A DNA stretch of 8,551 nt, taken from contig USCS01000059.1 of the NCBI GenBank assembly GCA_900552875.1, positions 1 through 8,551 on the forward strand, given 5' to 3'. Every line of letters begins with the position of its first letter. Position 1 is the first letter of the stretch. Positions 1-6,581 of this stretch are shown in pieces. The translations under genes were made by a program, and so were the position numbers. This DNA is from an uncultured Collinsella sp. Lineage in GTDB: Bacteria > Actinomycetota > Coriobacteriia > Coriobacteriales > Coriobacteriaceae. The notes under the pieces are model-generated. The model ran no database searches and was not told the origin of the DNA. It saw nothing but the letters and a program-made list of their open reading frames with translations.

Positions 1-40
1 TCCTTGAGCCGTCTGGGTATCGTGAAAGATCGTGCGCTCC

Positions 41-78
41 CCCATCATCAAAAGTGACACACGCTACCTGTTGATGGG
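41..78 (+). promoter_or_regulatory. Possible leader hairpin covering the first gene's ribosome binding site
   Basis: The 7-base arm at 41-47 (CCCATCA) is the exact reverse complement of 72-78 (TGATGGG), with 24 bases between them. The right arm overlaps the Shine-Dalgarno GGGAGG (76-81) of the gene that starts at 87, so pairing would partly hide it. The stem is short and the loop long, so this may be chance. I see no convincing -35/-10 pair in bases 1-86. An open frame from the window edge to TGA at 55-57 could be the tail of an upstream gene, but 18 codons are too few to identify it. Confidence 0.22.
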
Positions 79-86
79 AGGCAACC

Positions 87-824
87 ATGGGCTTCTTTGA
101 CAAGATGTTCGAGAAGAAAGAGTGCGCGATTTGCGGTACCGAGCTGGGACTTCTAGGTAAGACCAAGATCAACGAAGGCTACCTGTGCAAAGAGTGCGTC
201 GGCAAGCTCTCTCCCTTCTTTGGAGGCTATCGCTCTAGCACCGCGGACGACATTCGCGAGCAACTCGCCTACCGCGAGGCCAATGCCGAGCGCCTGGCAT
301 CGTTCAACCCCACGCGCACGCTCTCGGCCGGGCGCACCAATATTATGCTCGACGAGGACGCGGGCCTGCTGATCATTACTTCGCAGACGCGCTGGCGTGA
401 CGCCAACCCCGACATCATCGAGTTCTCTCAGGTACTCGGCTGCGACATGGACATCGATGAGCACCGCACCGAGATCTATCGTGAGACCAAGGACGGCGAG
501 CGTGAGAGTTATGACCCGCCGCGCTACGACCTGGATTACGACTTCAATCTGACCATCCACGTCAACACGCCGTACTTTACCGAGATCGACCTGCGCGTGA
601 ACGACTCCACCATCGAGCAGCGCGGATCCATCGAGTACCGCGAGGCCAAGCGCCAGGCAACCGAGGTCCGCGATGCGCTGGTGCAGCTGCGCCAGGAAAC
701 GCGCGACAGCGTCGTGGCCGCTAAGGCCCCCAAGACCGCGGTCACCTGCCCCTTCTGCGGAGCCACCACCATTCCCGATGCCAGCGGGCGCTGCGAATAC
801 TGCGGCGGCGCCATCGGCGCATAG
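87..824 (+). CDS. DUF4428-type protein with zinc knuckles at both ends
   Basis: This 245-residue protein has no signal peptide or membrane helix and is probably cytoplasmic. Its N-terminus carries a four-cysteine zinc site (C13-x2-C16 and C34-x2-C37), the pattern of DUF4428. The middle, roughly 80-185, is predicted to be beta-rich and very acidic. A helical, charged stretch (about 185-212) leads to a second zinc ribbon at the C-terminus (C221-x2-C224 and C236-x2-C239). The start at 87 follows GGGAGG at 76-81 with good spacing. The next gene, also a zinc-ribbon protein, starts 24 bases downstream, so the two are probably co-transcribed. DUF4428 has no established biochemical function that I know of. 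The paired zinc sites suggest a protein- or nucleic-acid-binding adaptor working with the two following zinc-ribbon proteins, which is inference. The CDS is very secure; the function is unknown. Confidence 0.93.
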   Translation: MGFFDKMFEKKECAICGTELGLLGKTKINEGYLCKECVGKLSPFFGGYRSSTADDIREQLAYREANAERLASFNPTRTLSAGRTNIMLDEDAGLLIITSQTRWRDANPDIIEFSQVLGCDMDIDEHRTEIYRETKDGERESYDPPRYDLDYDFNLTIHVNTPYFTEIDLRVNDSTIEQRGSIEYREAKRQATEVRDALVQLRQETRDSVVAAKAPKTAVTCPFCGATTIPDASGRCEYCGGAIGA

Positions 825-848
825 CCTCCGGCAGCGAAAGGACCGATC

Positions 849-2171
849 ATGGCCTTCGAGAGCGTCAACTATCAGTGCCCCGCGTGTGGCGGCCCGCTGC
901 ATTTTGCCAGCGCCGAGCAAAAGCTCGTCTGTGACTACTGCGACTCGCGCTTTGAAGTCGAAGAGGTCGAGGCTCTCTATCGCGAGCGCCAGGACAAGGC
1001 AGATGCCAAAGCCGATGCGGCGGCCGCAACATCCAAGCCCGCATCCGACGATGCGGTGCAGGAACTGGCCCAAAACGCCGGCTATATCTGCTCGTCGTGT
1101 GGCGCCGAGCTGATCTCGGACGGCACCGTCGCCGTCTCCACCTGCCCATACTGCGGCAATCCCGCCGTGGCGCCCGGCCAGCTCTCGGGCGACTTCTCCC
1201 CCGACCTGGTGATTCCGTTTAAGCTCGGGCGCGACGATGTCTTGGCCGCGCTCAAGGAGCACTACAAGGGCAAGATCCTGCTGCCCAAGAGCTTTGTCAC
1301 CGGCAACCACATCGACGAAGTCCAAGGCGTCTACGTGCCGTTTTGGCTCTACGGCGCCCGCGTGGACGGCGAAGTGCACTTTGACGCAACCAACGAGACC
1401 GTGACCGAGGAATCCGACCGCACCGTCACGACCACCGACCACTACGATGCCTACCGTAAGGGCAATATCTCGTTTGAGCGCGTGCCCGTCGACGGATCGT
1501 CCAAGATGCCCGACGGCCACATGGACGCCATCGAACCGTTTGACTACGACGCGCTGCGCCCGTTCTCGGTCGCCTACATGCCCGGCTACATCGCCAACCG
1601 TTACGATGAGGACTGCGAGACTTGCAAGGCCCGTGCCGAGCGCCGTATGGAAGAAAGCACGATCTCGGCCCTGCGCGAGACCGTTATCGATGAGTACGAC
1701 GATGCCTCGGTCGAGAGCAAGCAGCTCGACTACACCTGGGAAGACAGCGACTACGCCTTGTTCCCCGTCTGGATGCTCTCGACCTCGTGGAACGGCAAGA
1801 GCTACCTGTTTGCCATGAACGGCCAAACCGGCCGTATGGTCGGCGAGCTCCCCTGCTCCAAGCCCAAGCTCATTATCGCCTCGCTGCTGTTCTTTGTGAT
1901 CGGATTTGTCCTCTCCCAGATTCTCTTTATGGGCGAATACGCCTTCGATCCGGATTACCTCACCTTTGATATCGAGGGCATCCTCATCAACATCGTCGCG
2001 CCGCTGATCATCGTGATCATCGGAGACGTGCTGCTGGTAGGCCAGCTCAAGACGGCCAACGAGGCGACTCACGCCGACGAGTACTGCGGTGAGCTCGACC
2101 TGGTCGAGAAGCACGACACCTTCAGCCACACCGAGACCACCGTTGTCATGAAGGACGACAAGGACGACTAA
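849..2171 (+). CDS. TFIIB-type zinc-ribbon membrane protein (YdjG-like)
   Basis: This 440-residue protein has two zinc ribbons at the N-terminus: C10/C13 with C28/C31, then C81/C84 with C99/C102. They are joined by a charged, Ala/Lys-rich linker (about 45-75). The long middle region contains the segment VPFWLYGARVDGEV (163-176) and, near 304-335, a stretch with PVW and an NGQTGRMVGELP motif, both of a kind I recall from this family. An extra cysteine pair lies at C256/C259. Two hydrophobic segments (about 341-361 and 377-398) form a membrane hairpin, which would leave both ends and the zinc ribbons in the cytoplasm; an acidic tail ends the protein. Databases often label such proteins TFIIB-type zinc ribbon or, wrongly, PriA helicase; no helicase motif is present. 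Start 849 follows GAAAGGA at 836-842. B. subtilis YdjG, a PspA membrane partner, is the closest described relative I can name, from memory. Confidence 0.92.
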   Translation: MAFESVNYQCPACGGPLHFASAEQKLVCDYCDSRFEVEEVEALYRERQDKADAKADAAAATSKPASDDAVQELAQNAGYICSSCGAELISDGTVAVSTCPYCGNPAVAPGQLSGDFSPDLVIPFKLGRDDVLAALKEHYKGKILLPKSFVTGNHIDEVQGVYVPFWLYGARVDGEVHFDATNETVTEESDRTVTTTDHYDAYRKGNISFERVPVDGSSKMPDGHMDAIEPFDYDALRPFSVAYMPGYIANRYDEDCETCKARAERRMEESTISALRETVIDEYDDASVESKQLDYTWEDSDYALFPVWMLSTSWNGKSYLFAMNGQTGRMVGELPCSKPKLIIASLLFFVIGFVLSQILFMGEYAFDPDYLTFDIEGILINIVAPLIIVIIGDVLLVGQLKTANEATHADEYCGELDLVEKHDTFSHTETTVVMKDDKDD

Positions 2172-2219
2172 GCAATCCGACCAATACCACCCGGACTTTG
2201 ACGAGAAAGGAAGATCACC

Positions 2220-3437
2220 ATGGGACTCTTGAAAGCTGGATTGGGAGCTGCCGGCGGCGTCATGGCCGACCAGTGGAAGGAATTTATCTACTGCGAATCG
2301 ATGCCCGCTGACGTCTTGGCCTGCAAGGGCGTCAAACGAACCGGCGGCCGCAGCTCCAACACACACGGCGAGGACAACGTCATCTCCAACGGCTCCGTCA
2401 TCGCCGTCAACGACGGCCAGGGCATGCTCGTGGTGCAAAACGGCAAGATCATCGAAGTCGCACTGGAGCCCGGCGAGTTCGTCTTCGATACCGGCAGCGA
2501 GCCGAGCGTCTTTAGCGGCAACCTGGGCGACTCCATCAAGGAGACCTTCGCCAATATCGGCAGCCGCTTTACCTTCGGCGGCGACGCGGGCAAGGACCAG
2601 CGCGTCTACTTCATTAACACCAAGGAGATTATCGGCAATAAGTACGGCACCGCCTCGCCCGTGCCCTTCCGCGTGGTCGACAACAACATTGGCCTGGACG
2701 TCGACATCTCCGTGCGCTGCAACGGCGAGTATTCGTACCGCATCACCAACCCGCTGCTGTTCTACACCAATGTATGCGGCAACGTGACCGATAGCTACAC
2801 GCGCGACAAGATCGACAGCCAGCTTAAGTCCGAGCTGCTCACCGCCCTGCAGCCCGCCTTTGCCAAGATCTCGGAGATGGGCATCCGCTACAGCGCCATC
2901 CCCGGCCACACCACCGAGCTCGCCCGCGCGCTCAACGAGGTCCTCTCCGCCGACTGGCGCGACCTGCGTGGCGTCGAGATCGTGAGCTTTGGCGTAAACT
3001 CCATCGCCGCCTCGCAAGAAGACGAGCAGATGATCAAGGACCTGCAGAAGGCCGCCGTCATGCGCGATCCCACTATGGCGGCCGCCAATATCGCCAGCGC
3101 CCAGAGCGACGCGATGCGTGCGGCAGCAGCCAACCCCAACGGCGCGATGGCCGGCTTTATGGGCATGGGCATGGCAGGCGGCATGGGCGGCATGAACGCC
3201 AGCCAGCTGTTCGCTGCCGGCCAGGCGCAGCAGCAGGCCGCCCCGCAACCGGCTCCGGCCCCCGCGCCTGCGGCCGGCACGTGGACCTGCAGCTGCGGCG
3301 CCACCAACACCGGCAAGTTCTGCCCGGAGTGCGGCAGCCCCGCGCCCGCCCCGGCACCGGCCAAGTGGTTCTGCCCCAACTGCGGTAGCGAAAACGGCGG
3401 CAAGTTCTGCAGCAACTGCGGAACGCCCAGGCCCTAG
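2220..3437 (+). CDS. SPFH-domain protein with two C-terminal zinc ribbons (YdjI/COG4260 type)
   Basis: This 405-residue protein matches the stomatin/prohibitin-like family often labelled virion core protein or YdjI. The SPFH core covers about residues 20-260: an early strand region with QWKEFIYCE, the turn NGKIIEVALEPGEFVFD at 74-90, and a helical C-terminal part of the domain to about 280. A Gly/Met/Ala-rich low-complexity stretch (about 285-335) and a Pro-Ala linker follow. Two zinc ribbons end the protein: C357/C359 with C368/C371, and C385/C388 with C397/C400. There is no clear transmembrane helix, but the N-terminal 15 residues are hydrophobic and Gly-rich and could contact membrane. SPFH proteins form oligomeric membrane scaffolds. 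Start 2220 follows AAAGGA at 2206-2211. It lies 48 bases after the zinc-ribbon membrane protein, which suggests a shared complex, as proposed for YdjG-YdjH-YdjI with PspA; no pspA is seen here. Confidence 0.93.
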   Translation: MGLLKAGLGAAGGVMADQWKEFIYCESMPADVLACKGVKRTGGRSSNTHGEDNVISNGSVIAVNDGQGMLVVQNGKIIEVALEPGEFVFDTGSEPSVFSGNLGDSIKETFANIGSRFTFGGDAGKDQRVYFINTKEIIGNKYGTASPVPFRVVDNNIGLDVDISVRCNGEYSYRITNPLLFYTNVCGNVTDSYTRDKIDSQLKSELLTALQPAFAKISEMGIRYSAIPGHTTELARALNEVLSADWRDLRGVEIVSFGVNSIAASQEDEQMIKDLQKAAVMRDPTMAAANIASAQSDAMRAAAANPNGAMAGFMGMGMAGGMGGMNASQLFAAGQAQQQAAPQPAPAPAPAAGTWTCSCGATNTGKFCPECGSPAPAPAPAKWFCPNCGSENGGKFCSNCGTPRP

Positions 3438-3455
3438 CGCCCCTAACTGGTAATG

Positions 3456-3479
3456 AGCGGGGGATCCGCCACCCCCGCT
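3456..3479 (+). terminator. Intergenic GC-rich hairpin, possible weak terminator or attenuator
   Basis: AGCGGGGG (3456-3463) pairs perfectly with CCCCCGCT (3472-3479) across an 8-base loop. It lies 18 bases after the SPFH gene's stop and 36 bases before the lipoprotein start. No real T-run follows (the next bases are GCCTTCTATGGGTTTC), so it may only lower read-through or protect the upstream mRNA end rather than stop transcription fully. Confidence 0.4.
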
Positions 3480-3504
3480 GCCTTCTATGGGTTTCGTTCG
3501 ATGA

Positions 3505-3510
3505 AGGAGG
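3505..3510 (+). promoter_or_regulatory. Shine-Dalgarno deciding the lipoprotein start
   Basis: AGGAGG ends five bases before the ATG at 3516. It rules out the longer in-frame start at 3453, whose ATG lies just before the hairpin, has no ribosome binding site and would put 21 non-signal residues ahead of the lipoprotein signal peptide. Confidence 0.85.
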
Positions 3511-3515
3511 ACACC

Positions 3516-4358
3516 ATGAAGACAACGTTCAAAAAGTCCGTGCTCGCATTCCTGACATGCGTCCTGGCGCTCGCCTTTGCCCTGACGGGCTGCAGCGGCG
3601 GCGCCAAAGACCCCAAGGCCGACTTCGTCGGCAGCTGGGAGCTCTCGGGTGGAACCGTGGATGGCGAAGAGCTGACCGATGAGTACATGAAGATGCTCGA
3701 GGATTGGGGCGTCCACTGCGTCCTGATTCTCGATGAGGACGGTACAGGCGCCCTCGACCTGTTCCTTGAGGTTGTCGACCTTAAATGGGAGGCAAAGGAC
3801 GCCACTACCGTAACTATCACCGCCGAAGATGAGTCGCACGACATGAAGCTCAAGGACGGCAAACTCATCCTCGAAGAGGATGACGGTAACCTCGTCTTTA
3901 CCAAGTCCGACAAGGATCTGTCCGGCACGGTGAAGAAGGATCGCGAGGCCGCCGAGAAGGAAGATGAGGTCGAAGAGGCCGTCGAAGACGACGACGTCCA
4001 GAGCGTCGAAATCTCCCCCGCCGTCACCGTCGCCGATGACGATCTGTGCACCATCACCGTCACCGAGAAGTTCAAGGACGACTGGGGCGACATCGGCTTT
4101 GTCGTCAACATCACCAACAAGAGCGACAAGGACCTGACCTTCTACGCTCCCAGCGGTAAGACCAACGTCAACGGCACCATGAAGGAACCCTGGTTCTCGG
4201 CTCACCTGATGCCCGGCACCAACGCCACCGAGGAATTCACGTTCTCGAGCGGCGAGCTCGATAGCCTCGACGACCTGGTCAACACGACCATTGGCATCGA
4301 CGCCTACCTGACCGATTCCTACGAGGACGTCGCCTCCTACAGCGCAACCATCGCGTAA
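3516..4358 (+). CDS. Secreted acidic lipoprotein, lipocalin-like plus Ig-like parts
   Basis: This 280-residue protein begins with a classic lipoprotein signal: a basic start (MKTTFKKS), a hydrophobic core and the lipobox LTGC with the lipidated cysteine at C26, so it should be anchored on the outer face of the membrane. Residues about 35-130 begin with FVGSWELSGG and alternate strands and turns, as in lipocalin-like domains of small bacterial lipoproteins. An acidic Lys/Glu/Asp linker (about 137-160) leads to a second beta-rich domain (about 161-280) with VVNITNKSDKDLTFYA (196-211), resembling the Ig-like DUF4352/DUF5067 group. It contains no catalytic motif that I recognise, so binding or envelope maintenance is more likely than enzymatic activity. 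It follows the SPFH gene on the same strand, but the hairpin at 3456-3479 may uncouple its expression. The gene is certain and the domain names are moderately sure. Confidence 0.9.
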   Translation: MKTTFKKSVLAFLTCVLALAFALTGCSGGAKDPKADFVGSWELSGGTVDGEELTDEYMKMLEDWGVHCVLILDEDGTGALDLFLEVVDLKWEAKDATTVTITAEDESHDMKLKDGKLILEEDDGNLVFTKSDKDLSGTVKKDREAAEKEDEVEEAVEDDDVQSVEISPAVTVADDDLCTITVTEKFKDDWGDIGFVVNITNKSDKDLTFYAPSGKTNVNGTMKEPWFSAHLMPGTNATEEFTFSSGELDSLDDLVNTTIGIDAYLTDSYEDVASYSATIA

Positions 4359-4407
4359 CGGCATGTAACATCAGCCGCGGATTGGCGGACACATCCGCGC
4401 GCACCAG

Positions 4408-4447
4408 ACGGGGCCGCAGGAGTTAATCCTGCGGCCCCGTCGCTTTT
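4408..4447 (+). terminator. Strong intrinsic terminator of the plus-strand unit
   Basis: A perfect 14-base-pair stem (4408-4421 with 4427-4440), very GC-rich, is closed by the loop GTTAA and followed by CGC and TTTT at 4444-4447. It lies 50 bases after the lipoprotein stop. The convergent response-regulator gene ends at 4468, so the hairpin may also slow transcripts from the other side, although the T-run serves only the plus strand. A smaller 7-base inverted repeat (4376-4382 with 4393-4399) lies just before it. Confidence 0.9.
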
Positions 4448-4467
4448 ATGCCGATGCGTACCGAGCG

Positions 4468-5088
4468 TTAGCGCTCCATGTTGGGAACAATGCTGCCCTC
4501 CGTTACCGCGTGCACGGCCAGGCGCATGATGTTGTCGTAGCCGGTCTTGTTGAGAATCTCCGAGATGCGGCGCTTGATGGTGCCCTCGCTCATAAACAAC
4601 TCGGCCGCGATCTCGCGACGGCTCTTGCCTTCGCAGGCAAGGCACAAAATCGACAACTCAACGTCGTCGAGCGCCGCCGTGCCCGAAAAGATGCTTTCGG
4701 GCGGCTTGGGAAACGTGCAATAGCCCGCCAGCGTGGAGCGCATCACGGCAAAGAGCTCATCGATGCCGACGTTCTTGTACACAAAGCTGTCGACGCCTGC
4801 CTCGCGCGCCTGATCCACAAACGTAATCTCGGGCATGCCCGTCATGATAATGACGCGGCACTCGGGCAGCTGCTCTTTGATGCGCGCCGCCGCCACGATG
4901 CCGTTGGAATCGTGCTCGGTGCACACGTCCATCAAAATCATGTCCGGATGCTCCTTGAGCGCGACGTCCAAGGCATCTGAGGCATCGGCGATGGCGACAA
5001 CAACGGTCATGTCGGGCTGGTCCCCAACGGAGCGCGCGAGGCTCTCGCGCAGGATGGCCTGGTCTTCGACGATAAGGATACGAATCAT
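4468..5088 (-). CDS. NarL/FixJ-type response regulator with LuxR helix-turn-helix
   Basis: This 206-residue DNA-binding regulator should be phosphorylated by the kinase encoded just upstream. The receiver domain (about 1-120) has the acidic pair E8/D9, phospho-acceptor D54 in ILMDV, T83 in IIMTG and K105 in FVYKN, all the residues expected for an active receiver. The C-terminal LuxR-type helix-turn-helix spans about 140-200, with GKSRREIAAELFMSEGTIKR as the core. A longer reading frame begins at 5307, but the start at 5088 is chosen because MIRILIVEDQ is a normal receiver N-terminus, AAAGGAG lies at the right distance, and the ATG overlaps the kinase stop as ATGA. Such regulators usually act as dimers at promoters; the target here is unknown. 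The receiver and the VDSFVYKN segment match the kind I recall beside 7TM-type kinases in Firmicutes and Coriobacteria. Confidence 0.95.
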   Translation of the reverse strand: MIRILIVEDQAILRESLARSVGDQPDMTVVVAIADASDALDVALKEHPDMILMDVCTEHDSNGIVAAARIKEQLPECRVIIMTGMPEITFVDQAREAGVDSFVYKNVGIDELFAVMRSTLAGYCTFPKPPESIFSGTAALDDVELSILCLACEGKSRREIAAELFMSEGTIKRRISEILNKTGYDNIMRLAVHAVTEGSIVPNMER

Positions 5089-6581
5089 GAGCTTCTCCTT
5101 TGGACCGTTGCGTTGGAGTTCAGCGGAATGGACACCGCAAGCGTAAAGGGCGGGGCGGCATGGACCTCCAGGCTGCCGCCCAGATTTTGCGCGACATGCC
5201 TCATACCAGGAATACCCGTTCCCTCGCGATACGATACGGGAGCAGGCGCGCCGTCGTTTGATACCGTCATGTGGGCAATGGCACCGCCATCCGACCCCTC
5301 CTGCCACAGGCGCACTTGGACTTGGTGAGCCTGCGCATGCTTGGTGGCATTGGTCGACGCCTCGCGGATAATCTGCAAAAAGGCGGCAGCGACGTGTGCA
5401 TCGTCCGGAAGCGATCCATCCACATCGATCTGCACGCTCACCAGGCCAAAGGCATGAACGATATCGCCGAGCTGCTCCGCCGGCTCGCTGTCGCCACCGC
5501 TACGCAGGTCGGCGGCAATCGAGCGCAGCAGCGGGTCAATCTGCTCGAGCGACTCGTCATCCAGACGCCCCTCCTCCAAGTATCGATGGAGAATGGACAG
5601 GCGCTGCCCGATCACGTCGTGTACGCGGGCGCGCATACGCAGGTAGGCCGCATTGTCGGCAACCTTTTTGACTTCTTCGATCTGGGCCTGGAGCTCTTGG
5701 CCCGCAAGCTCGAGCAGGTGGTTGGCCTGTGCCAGACGGTCGTGGGCATGTGCGTACTCCGTCACGTCCAAGCCGATAATGCGCTCAAAGGGGCGGCCCG
5801 AAACCATAACCTCATCGCACGCGAACAGACGAATCTCGGAGGGGGAAACCTCGACCACCGCACGTGCCTCCCCAAAGCGGTCCAGGTCGATTCGAACGCG
5901 GTTTTTGCTGCTCTCGGGCATCTGCGCACTGAGTTTTCGAAGACCGCCCCACGCATCGCTCATGTCGTGCAGGTCGGTGGGCATGTGAAGCTCCACAAGG
6001 TTCCTGCGCATGCAGCGGTTCATGAGCAACGGGCGGCCCTTCGAATCCAGATACAGAATGCCGACGGGGATCACGTTAATGGTCTCGATCGTCGAAAACG
6101 CCGTGATGTCCTCCTGGCGGTTGCGCACGCCCATCAAAAGCGCCGCGATGGAGCGGAACAGGAAAAACGCGCCCTCCGCGATAAGGACTGCGGGCCACGC
6201 CGAACCCATGACGTAAACAACCGGCGGCGTCACGGCGGCAACAAGCAGCAGCTCAACCATCATGACGGGACGACGATAATGCACCATAAGGACCACGCCA
6301 TAGGCGGCAATCGCGGCGTTGAGCCATAGCAGCGCGCCCGCCGCCTCGGCGGCGACATAGAGCGGCGCCACCAGATACGACCCGCTCGACGCGAACAAGA
6401 TGACGGCCGAGATAATCAAGTGCAGCACAAGGCTCGCCTCGTAGGCGCAAATCACTTTGCGGTTGTAAGACGAACGACGCGATGCGATCAGCGGAACATG
6501 AATGGTCTGCAAGCACGCCACCAAGGCAAAGAGCACATCGAGCGCAACGATCTGGGGAAGGATAAGCGGCATCGGCATCAT
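5085..6581 (-). CDS. Membrane sensor histidine kinase, HDxxGQ (HisKA_3/DesK-like) type
   Basis: This protein is 498 residues from the ATG at 6581. About five or six hydrophobic segments fill residues 10-152. A PAS-like domain follows (about 163-275), starting near INVIPVGILYLDSKG and ending with GLDVTEY; a coiled linker (about 278-312) leads to the kinase core. H321 in RVHDVIGQRLS is the phosphorylated histidine of the HDxxGQ class. The ATP-binding domain keeps an N box (E407, N411, H415 in REASTNATKHA), a D443-G444 box in VSNDG and a G box with GTGIPGM at 454-460. All catalytic parts therefore look intact. GTG at 6584 and ATGs at 6578 and 6572 are also possible starts: GGTGA at 6589-6585 sits best for 6578. 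The stop of the upstream sensor gene overlaps the start (TGATG), and the regulator start overlaps the stop (ATGA). The signal is unknown. Confidence 0.92.
   Translation of the reverse strand: MMPMPLILPQIVALDVLFALVACLQTIHVPLIASRRSSYNRKVICAYEASLVLHLIISAVILFASSGSYLVAPLYVAAEAAGALLWLNAAIAAYGVVLMVHYRRPVMMVELLLVAAVTPPVVYVMGSAWPAVLIAEGAFFLFRSIAALLMGVRNRQEDITAFSTIETINVIPVGILYLDSKGRPLLMNRCMRRNLVELHMPTDLHDMSDAWGGLRKLSAQMPESSKNRVRIDLDRFGEARAVVEVSPSEIRLFACDEVMVSGRPFERIIGLDVTEYAHAHDRLAQANHLLELAGQELQAQIEEVKKVADNAAYLRMRARVHDVIGQRLSILHRYLEEGRLDDESLEQIDPLLRSIAADLRSGGDSEPAEQLGDIVHAFGLVSVQIDVDGSLPDDAHVAAAFLQIIREASTNATKHAQAHQVQVRLWQEGSDGGAIAHMTVSNDGAPAPVSYREGTGIPGMRHVAQNLGGSLEVHAAPPFTLAVSIPLNSNATVQRRSS
5095..5101 (-). 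promoter_or_regulatory. Shine-Dalgarno of the response regulator inside the kinase gene
   Basis: Read on the minus strand the bases are AAAGGAG, followed by AAGCTC and the ATG at 5088-5086. It sits inside the last codons of the kinase gene. Together with the ATGA overlap it decides the regulator's start and implies translational coupling. Confidence 0.85.

Noticed and set aside
849..2171. PriA helicase or transcription factor TFIIB function for the zinc-ribbon membrane protein
   Set aside because: Only the zinc ribbon is shared; no Walker motifs, helicase motifs or cyclin folds are visible, and the protein has a membrane hairpin.
3453..3515. Longer N-terminus for the lipoprotein gene starting at 3453
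   Set aside because: It has no Shine-Dalgarno, would include the hairpin in the coding region, and would place 21 residues before a complete lipoprotein signal peptide that has its own AGGAGG.
153..4364. Open frame of about 1400 codons on the minus strand across all four plus-strand genes
   Set aside because: The four real genes share one frame, and this reading is codon-aligned with them, so it stays open only because they avoid TTA, CTA and TCA codons. It ends exactly at a CTA leucine codon (153-155) of the first gene. Its Val/Ala/Gly/Leu-rich product has no domain pattern.
5089..5307. Longer N-terminus for the response regulator starting at 5307
   Set aside because: It would overlap the kinase's ATP-binding domain by over 200 bases, and the normal receiver start with ribosome site and ATGA overlap is at 5088.
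5271..6329. Plus-strand open frame of 352 codons opposite the histidine kinase
   Set aside because: It lies wholly within the kinase gene, which has clear catalytic motifs, and its product shows no recognisable domain; it is a shadow caused by high GC.
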